Shown: one piece after another, positions 26,947 through 31,487 of the stretch
Numbering within the stretch: position 1 is the stretch's first letter
Layout: every line of letters begins with the position of its first letter
NCBI GenBank assembly: GCA_934167175.1
Contig: CAKPKF010000017.1
Location: forward strand, 1-31,487
Length of the DNA stretch: 31,487 nucleotides
Direction of reading: 5' to 3'
Source: an uncultured Clostridia bacterium
GTDB taxonomy: Bacteria > Bacillota > Clostridia > TANB77 > CAG-508
Made by a program: the position numbers and the translations under genes
Notes under the pieces: model-generated
Database searches by the model: none
What the model saw: the letters and a program-made list of their open reading frames with translations, nothing else
Told to the model about the DNA's origin: nothing

Positions 26947-27301
26947 ATTATATAAAAAACATAAAATTGGAGTGTATGGTGAAGAAAAAGCTGTAGAATA
27001 TATAAAAAAAATAGGATATGAAATAATACAAAGAAATTTCCGTTGTAAAGCTGGAGAAATAGATATAATAGCAAAAGACAAAGAAGAATTAGTCTTTATA
27101 GAAGTAAAGACTAGAACAAATATTAAGTATGGAAAGCCTATTGAAGCTATTAATACAATAAAGAAAAAACATATGTATAGAGCTATACAATACTATTTAA
27201 TTAGTGAAAAAATAGAATATAATTTCATAAGAATAGATGCAATAGAAATTTATTTAAAAAAGGAAATTTGTGTGATAAATCACATAAAACAGATATTTTA
27301 A
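26933..27301 (+). CDS. YraN/UPF0102 family endonuclease-like protein
   Basis: A 122-residue member of UPF0102, with a restriction-endonuclease-like fold. It has the signature GVYGEEKAVEYIKKIGYEI then RNFRCKAGEIDIIAKD and VFIEVKTRT, which supplies the acidic and Lys residues of the PD-(D/E)xK motif. Nuclease activity in this organism is not demonstrated. It overlaps the end of dprA by 14 bases; ATG 26939 is an alternative start giving MSKLYKKHK. The gene commonly neighbours comM and dprA, which suggests a role in DNA processing. Confidence 0.92.
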   Translation: MEMSKLYKKHKIGVYGEEKAVEYIKKIGYEIIQRNFRCKAGEIDIIAKDKEELVFIEVKTRTNIKYGKPIEAINTIKKKHMYRAIQYYLISEKIEYNFIRIDAIEIYLKKEICVINHIKQIF

Positions 27302-27322
27302 TATACAAAATGTATATAGAGA

Positions 27323-27331
27323 TGGTATAAT
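27323..27331 (+). promoter_or_regulatory. Extended -10 promoter for rsmA
   Basis: TGGTATAAT, an extended -10 element with no good -35 box, lies 36 bases upstream of the rsmA ATG. Confidence 0.5.
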
Positions 27332-27366
27332 AAGAAAAATAAATTAATAAGGAATGTGATTAGAAA

Positions 27367-28242
27367 ATGAATTTATACGAAGAAACAAAATTCTTAATAA
27401 AGAAATATAATGTTACAGCTAATAAAAAACTAGGACAAAATTTTTTAATAGATGATGAAGTTGTAAACAGAATAATAGAAAAATCTGATATAAACAACAA
27501 TGATTTAGTAATAGAAATAGGTCCAGGTCTCGGAACGTTAACAAAACCATTGTTGGAAAAGGCAAAAAAAGTTATTTGTGTTGAGTTGGATTATAAAATG
27601 TTGTCTATCTTAGAAGATAGATTTAAATTATATGATAATTTTGAATTAATAAATGATGATATACTTAAAGTGGATTTAAATGAGATTATATCAAATGCAA
27701 AAAAAGAATATTCGGAAATAAAACGAGTGAAAGTTGTAGCTAATTTGCCATATTATATAACTACTCCAATAATAATGAGGTTATTAGAAGAAAATTTGGA
27801 TATAGATAGCATAACTGTAATGATACAAAAAGAAGTTGCTGATAGATTAGCTGAAATACCAGGAGGTAAAAATACAGGAGCTATAACATATGCTGTATAT
27901 TACTATGCAAGTGTAGAAAAAATATGTTTAGTACCAAATCAAAGCTTTATACCTCAACCAGAAGTGAATTCAGAGGTAATAAAATTAGAAATTAGAAGAG
28001 AACCAGTAATAGATACCAATAAAGAATTGTTATTTTCTATAATAAAATCGGCATTTATGCAAAGAAGAAAAACTTTAGTTAATGCCTTGAGCAATAATAA
28101 TATTTTAAAAAATATGAGTAAAAGTGAGATAGCAAATATTATAAAACAAGCAGGGATAGATGAAAAAGCAAGAGGTGAGAAACTAAGTATAGAGGATTAT
28201 AATAGAATAGTGAAAAAAATAGAAGAAATTGGAATAAAATGA
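27367..28242 (+). CDS. rsmA: 16S rRNA (adenine1518/1519-N6)-dimethyltransferase
   Basis: RsmA (KsgA) dimethylates two adjacent adenines in the 3' helix of 16S rRNA during 30S assembly, using SAM. The 291-residue sequence shows KKLGQNFLID at the N-terminus, SAM motif I EIGPGLGTLT, motif II VCVELD-like (VICVELDYKM), the catalytic motif NLPYYITTPI, and the C-terminal helical domain with SAFMQRRKTLVNAL. The PNQSFIPQPEVNSEVI segment is also typical. Length and motifs are complete. Confidence 0.98.
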   Translation: MNLYEETKFLIKKYNVTANKKLGQNFLIDDEVVNRIIEKSDINNNDLVIEIGPGLGTLTKPLLEKAKKVICVELDYKMLSILEDRFKLYDNFELINDDILKVDLNEIISNAKKEYSEIKRVKVVANLPYYITTPIIMRLLEENLDIDSITVMIQKEVADRLAEIPGGKNTGAITYAVYYYASVEKICLVPNQSFIPQPEVNSEVIKLEIRREPVIDTNKELLFSIIKSAFMQRRKTLVNALSNNNILKNMSKSEIANIIKQAGIDEKARGEKLSIEDYNRIVKKIEEIGIK

Positions 28243-28262
28243 AAAAATATATATGAAAAATA

Positions 28263-28290
28263 TTGACTTTTTTGTCGAGTAATGTAAAAA
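28263..28290 (+). promoter_or_regulatory. Probable promoter of the DUF5684-like gene
   Basis: TTGACT at 28263-28268 and TAAAAA at 28285-28290 with a 16-base spacer, ahead of AAAGGGGGA before the ATG at 28325. Confidence 0.45.
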
Positions 28291-28324
28291 TATTGAATAA
28301 GCAAAAGAGAAAGGGGGATTTTTT

Positions 28325-28810
28325 ATGTATGATTCTTATGATACAGCAATGTATGCAACATCTGCCAGTGCTACAACAGATGCGATAAGCACATTGACTA
28401 CTGTTATGCAAACAATGATTTATGCAATAGGGGTAATAGCAATTATTCAAATCATAAGTATGTGGAAAATATTTACTAAAGCAGGAGAAAAAGGATGGAA
28501 GGCAATAATACCAATATATAATCTTGTAACGTTATATAAGATTTCAGGTGTTTCACCATGGTTAGTATTATTATATCTATTAAGTGTAATACCAGTAGTG
28601 GGATGGTTAGTAACATTTATTTTAACAATATATGCATATAGTAAGTTAGCAAAATCATTTGGAAAAGATATAGGATATACTTTAGGATTAATATTCCTTA
28701 CACCAATATTTTTTGCAATGTTAGCATTTGGAAGTGCCGAATATGTAGGAGTAAATGAAAATACTGATAATATAAATAATACAGATGATTCAAATCCAAC
28801 AGAAGTTTAA
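28325..28810 (+). CDS. DUF5684-like integral membrane protein
   Basis: A 161-residue membrane protein with about four hydrophobic segments (near residues 30-50, 75-88, 90-110 and 115-138). The central WKIFTKAGEKGWKAIIPIYNLV motif segment (28460-28530) is the hallmark of the DUF5684 family, often annotated as signal-peptidase-like without evidence of activity. The N-terminus is Ser/Thr/Ala/Tyr-rich and the C-terminus is acidic and Asn-rich. Function is unknown. It is probably monocistronic, with its own promoter and a terminator just after the stop. Confidence 0.82.
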   Translation: MYDSYDTAMYATSASATTDAISTLTTVMQTMIYAIGVIAIIQIISMWKIFTKAGEKGWKAIIPIYNLVTLYKISGVSPWLVLLYLLSVIPVVGWLVTFILTIYAYSKLAKSFGKDIGYTLGLIFLTPIFFAMLAFGSAEYVGVNENTDNINNTDDSNPTEV

Positions 28811-28814
28811 AAAA

Positions 28815-28844
28815 AGAAACATTGATTTATCAATGTTTCTTTTT
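28815..28844. terminator. Bidirectional terminator between DUF5684-like gene and tRNAs
   Basis: An 11-bp perfect stem (28815-28825 with 28830-28840), a 4-base loop, an A-run before and a T-run after. It terminates the plus-strand gene and the minus-strand tRNA transcript. Confidence 0.88.
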
Positions 28845-28919
28845 TGGAGGCGACACCCGGATTCGAACCGGGGAATCAGAGTTTTGCAGACTCGTGCCTT
28901 ACCACTTGGCTATGTCGCC
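28845..28919 (-). tRNA. tRNA-Cys (GCA)
   Basis: A 75-base cloverleaf with encoded CCA. The acceptor GGCGACA pairs with TGTCGCC, the discriminator is U, the anticodon loop CTGCAAA gives GCA, and the T arm CCCGG-TTCGAAT-CCGGG is perfect. The outermost anticodon-stem pair is a C-U mismatch. Confidence 0.96.
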
Positions 28920-28929
28920 GTATTAATAC

Positions 28930-29005
28930 TGGAGCGAAAGACGGGACTCGAACCCGCGACATTCTCGTTGGCAACGAGATACTCTACCAGCTGAGTTACT
29001 TTCGC
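28930..29005 (-). tRNA. tRNA-Gly (GCC)
   Basis: A 76-base cloverleaf with encoded CCA. The acceptor GCGAAAG pairs with CTTTCGC, the discriminator is U, the anticodon stem TCTCG/CGAGA carries the standard 7-base loop TTGCCAA (anticodon GCC, reading GGC and GGU), and the T arm is intact. The loop is not expanded, so this tRNA itself shows no sign of four-base decoding. Confidence 0.96.
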
Positions 29006-29028
29006 AAGTAATCATACATAACAAAAAT

Positions 29029-29057
29029 ATAATAACAAAAATAGAAATAAAAGTCAA
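29029..29057 (-). promoter_or_regulatory. Promoter of the tRNA-Gly/tRNA-Cys unit
   Basis: On the minus strand, TTGACT (29057-29052) and TATTAT (29034-29029) with a 17-base spacer, 24 bases before the tRNA-Gly 5' end. Confidence 0.8.
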
Positions 29058-29239
29058 TACTTCCAAAAATATTTCATTGAAAATATACAAATAAAAAATT
29101 AAAATTATATATATAAGATTAGTATTAATATATATATATGCAAGAAAATTTTAATAATGATACAAATAAAAATTTAAAGATATAAATTCTCAAAAAACTA
29201 GGGAAATAAAGAAAAAGTGACTATAATACATAAATATAG

Positions 29240-29268
29240 TTGAAAAAGTAATTGAAATGTAATATAAT
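29240..29268 (+). promoter_or_regulatory. Upstream promoter of the thioester adhesin gene
   Basis: TTGAAA at 29240-29245 and TATAAT at 29263-29268, spacer 17. It lies within the 425-base non-coding stretch 29006-29430, which otherwise holds the tRNA promoter, a small inverted repeat (TGCAAAT 29274-29280 with ATTTGCA 29286-29292) and the second promoter. No gene is seen there. Confidence 0.55.
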
Positions 29269-29350
29269 TGTAATGCAAATGTAATATTTGCAAGATAACA
29301 ATATCCGTATATGGATGTAAAATGTAAAAAATTACATAAGAAAAGGCTTA

Positions 29351-29379
29351 TTGACATTTGTAATTTTAGTAAATACAAT
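29351..29379 (+). promoter_or_regulatory. Downstream promoter of the thioester adhesin gene
   Basis: TTGACA at 29351-29356 and TACAAT at 29374-29379, spacer 17, about 50 bases before the ATG at 29431. Confidence 0.72.
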
Positions 29380-29430
29380 AAGGTTAAAGATTTTTTATTT
29401 AGATGATATAAATGAAAAGGGTGGAAGAGT

Positions 29431-31487
29431 ATGATGTTAAAAAAGAAAAATTTTTGCATATTAATTGCAGTAATCTTAATTGTAATTTTTAGTGCTAGTA
29501 CCAAAGTATTTGCATCAGAATATAATTTTGCAATACAAGAAAGAAGAAAATGTGGATATGGATATATATTTCCAGTAAATTCAACTAATAAGTATATATG
29601 GAAAATAGTAGGATATGATACACCAGGGGATATAACAGGAAAAACACCTAACTATGATATACCAGCTTATTGTTTGAAAGCAGAAAAAGGATTCTTCTCA
29701 GAAAACGGAGTTAGGTCAAGTGCAATAGAATATGATAAACAATATAATATGAAAACACAAAAAGAAGACATAATAAATGCATCTATCATGACAAGTGATT
29801 CATATGATAAAGTTTTATGGATATTGGATAATCTATATTTGCCAAAAGATGCAACAGATGAAGAAAGAACAGCATATTTAACAAAAACAGGAGTACTATC
29901 AGGAAATACAACGAAATCAGATTTAACAAATGATGATATAGAAGTTGTACAACAAATGGCAATATGGTATTTTACAAATGGAGAATCAGATAACTATAAA
30001 AATGAAACATTACCAGCATTATGGGTACATAAAGATAAAGGAAATGAACCAAGAAATGATACAGAGTATGCAAGTTTATCGGATGTATTTGACAACAGAA
30101 CAGAAGATACATGGGAAGGAACATATAGATTAGAAGATGCAGCACAATTATATTCATATATAATAGAAGAAGCCAAAAAAATAACAACATATGAACCAAC
30201 ATTTATAACAAATGAAAATAGACCAGTTACTAAAGTAGACACAACAGTAAAAATAGAACAAAGTGGAAACAATTATATAGTAGGACCATATAAATTACAA
30301 AAAAATAATGATGCACAATATACGTTAAAAGTAGATATAAAGAATCAAGATAATAATGATATAAGTGGATACAAAATATTAAAATCTGATAAAACAGAAG
30401 AAACAAGTAACAATATAAATAATTTAATAGGACAAGAATTTTATATATCAGTACCAAAAAGTAATAATACTCAAGTAAAACTAACAGTAAATATAAAATA
30501 TGATCAAAAGCAAATTGATTTGTTTACTGTAGGAAATGCTATATCAGCAACTCAACCAATAGCCGTTATAAATAAAACAAGTGATAATTACAATATAGAG
30601 TCAACAACATTATTAGGTGAATTTGATTTATCATTAAGAAAATTTATAACTGCAATAAATGGAAACGATATAACAACAAGAATACCAAATGTTGATGTAT
30701 CAGGTTTGAAAAATGGAGAAACAACTGCAAAATATAATCATACAAAAGCACCACTTTCTTTAGCTGCAGGAGATATAATAACATATACTATAAGAGTATA
30801 TAATGAAGGAAATTATGATGGGTATGCTAGTCAAATAACAGATCATATACCAGATGAATTAGAATTTTTAACAACGGATACTGAGAATATTAAATACGGT
30901 TGGCAGTTAGATAGCACATTGAGAAATGTAACAACTAATTATTTAGATAAAGATAGTAGTTTAAATGTAGAAGATGATGGAGTATTAAAAGCATTTGATA
31001 AAGCAGGAAATTCATTAAGTTATAAAGAAGTAAAAATAAGATGTAAAGTAAAAGAAACAGCAGAAACTGGTAAAAAAATTACGAATATAGCTGAGATTAC
31101 ACAATATAAAGATGAGGGTGGAAATATACTAACAACAGATAGAGATTCTAAAACAGAAGGTATAAATATACCAGCAGATGAAAATTTACCATCATATAAA
31201 GATACTGAAATAAATAGTGGAGTAACATATATACCAGGTCAAGAAGATGATGATGACTTTGAAAAAGTATATATACCAGAAAAAGAGAAAAACTTTGACT
31301 TAGCATTAAGAAAATCAATAACAAAAATAAATGGCCAAGCACCAAGTACAAGCAGATTAGCAAATGTAGATGCAAGTAATTTAGGAAATGGAGCAACAAC
31401 AGCAAAATACAATCATCCAAAAAATGCATTAGAAACAGATACAAATCAAATAGTAGAATTCACATTAAGAGTATATAACGAAGGAGA
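29431..31487 (+). CDS. Secreted thioester-domain surface adhesin with repeated beta domains (3' end outside window)
   Basis: The frame is open to the window end (685 codons visible). A signal peptide (about 1-29, ending VFASE) precedes a domain with PAYCLKAEKGF and VQQMAIWYFTNG. This pair resembles the Cys and the TQ-x-A-type Gln that form the internal thioester in Gram-positive adhesins, used for covalent attachment to host proteins; here the Gln is in VQQ rather than TQ. From about residue 397 there are tandem domains that start FDLSLRKFIT or FDLALRKSIT, carry TAKYNH and end near RVYNEG, resembling DUF11-like stalk repeats. An acidic linker (EDDDDFEK) separates them. A C-terminal anchor such as LPXTG is expected beyond the window. 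GGAAGAG at about 29423-29429 lies close to the first ATG; the in-frame ATG at 29434 is equally possible. Confidence 0.8.
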   Translation, partial: MMLKKKNFCILIAVILIVIFSASTKVFASEYNFAIQERRKCGYGYIFPVNSTNKYIWKIVGYDTPGDITGKTPNYDIPAYCLKAEKGFFSENGVRSSAIEYDKQYNMKTQKEDIINASIMTSDSYDKVLWILDNLYLPKDATDEERTAYLTKTGVLSGNTTKSDLTNDDIEVVQQMAIWYFTNGESDNYKNETLPALWVHKDKGNEPRNDTEYASLSDVFDNRTEDTWEGTYRLEDAAQLYSYIIEEAKKITTYEPTFITNENRPVTKVDTTVKIEQSGNNYIVGPYKLQKNNDAQYTLKVDIKNQDNNDISGYKILKSDKTEETSNNINNLIGQEFYISVPKSNNTQVKLTVNIKYDQKQIDLFTVGNAISATQPIAVINKTSDNYNIESTTLLGEFDLSLRKFITAINGNDITTRIPNVDVSGLKNGETTAKYNHTKAPLSLAAGDIITYTIRVYNEGNYDGYASQITDHIPDELEFLTTDTENIKYGWQLDSTLRNVTTNYLDKDSSLNVEDDGVLKAFDKAGNSLSYKEVKIRCKVKETAETGKKITNIAEITQYKDEGGNILTTDRDSKTEGINIPADENLPSYKDTEINSGVTYIPGQEDDDDFEKVYIPEKEKNFDLALRKSITKINGQAPSTSRLANVDASNLGNGATTAKYNHPKNALETDTNQIVEFTLRVYNEG
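30622..30810 (+). repeat. Adhesin stalk repeat, copy 1
   Basis: Encodes a domain from FDLSLRKFITAINGND through TAKYNHTKAPL to YTIRVYNEG. It matches the segment at 31294-31487 in order of motifs (FDL-LRK-IT, ING, NVD-S, TTAKYNH, RVYNEG). Confidence 0.8.
31294..31487 (+). repeat. Adhesin stalk repeat, copy 2 (cut by window end)
   Basis: Encodes FDLALRKSITKINGQ, TTAKYNHPKN and TLRVYNEG, and runs off the window. More copies are likely downstream. Confidence 0.8.

Noticed and set aside
28785..28994. A 69-codon open frame across the tRNA genes (plus strand)
   Set aside because: It is the antisense read-through of tRNA-Cys and tRNA-Gly, a well-known source of false proteins; it has no ribosome site.

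Overview
The window is very A+T-rich, gene-dense DNA that looks like the chromosome of an uncultured, probably gut-associated low-G+C member of the Clostridia. Support for this comes from the rpoC, gdpP-rplI-dnaB-tilS and comM-dprA-yraN-rsmA neighbourhoods, a PASTA-type class B PBP, dockerin and thioester-type surface proteins, strong AGGAGG ribosome sites, and A-ending codons with AGA for arginine. No phage, insertion sequence, rRNA or CRISPR array is visible.

Layout: (1) 1-3486, the 3' part of rpoC with a terminator. (2) 3651-5102, a prepilin-like protein with GLUG-type repeats. (3) 5201-12178, housekeeping block: gdpP, rplI-dnaB-tilS, ftsH. (4) 12488-17888, two secreted proteins ending in near-identical dockerins: an NlpC/P60-type protein with three further degenerate modules, and a GH16 beta-glucanase. 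(5) 18014-22298, a DEDDh exonuclease, a membrane J-protein, a small membrane protein, a TSCPD protein and a SpoVD/FtsI-like PBP. (6) 22465-24177, a second prepilin-like protein with an FGE/C-type-lectin-like C-terminus that resembles the variable region of a diversity-generating retroelement (DGR) target. (7) 24512-28810, comM, dprA, yraN, rsmA and a DUF5684-like membrane protein. (8) 28845-29005, tRNA-Cys(GCA) and tRNA-Gly(GCC) on the minus strand. (9) 29431-end, the start of a large thioester-type surface adhesin that runs off the window.

The most striking observation is a recurring +1 frame change at the codon CGG. Three otherwise intact conserved genes (gdpP once, comM twice, the PBP once) each lose frame exactly at an in-frame CGG. 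In all four cases, skipping the C and reading the next triplet GGA or GGT as glycine restores a full-length protein, in three cases at a highly conserved glycine. I checked by eye every CGG I could find in the annotated genes (about 9,600 codons). No other in-frame CGG exists, whereas CGT, CGC, CGA, AGA and AGG are all used as ordinary arginine codons. This suggests that CGG is not an arginine codon in this organism and instead triggers +1 recoding (CGGN read as Gly). The main alternative is a peculiar systematic sequence error.

A second notable signal is the last ~30 codons of the 22465-24177 gene. They switch abruptly to T-ending (NNT) codons between RGG and GFRP motifs, the pattern left by adenine-directed DGR mutagenesis of AAY template codons. 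The template repeat and reverse transcriptase are not in this window.
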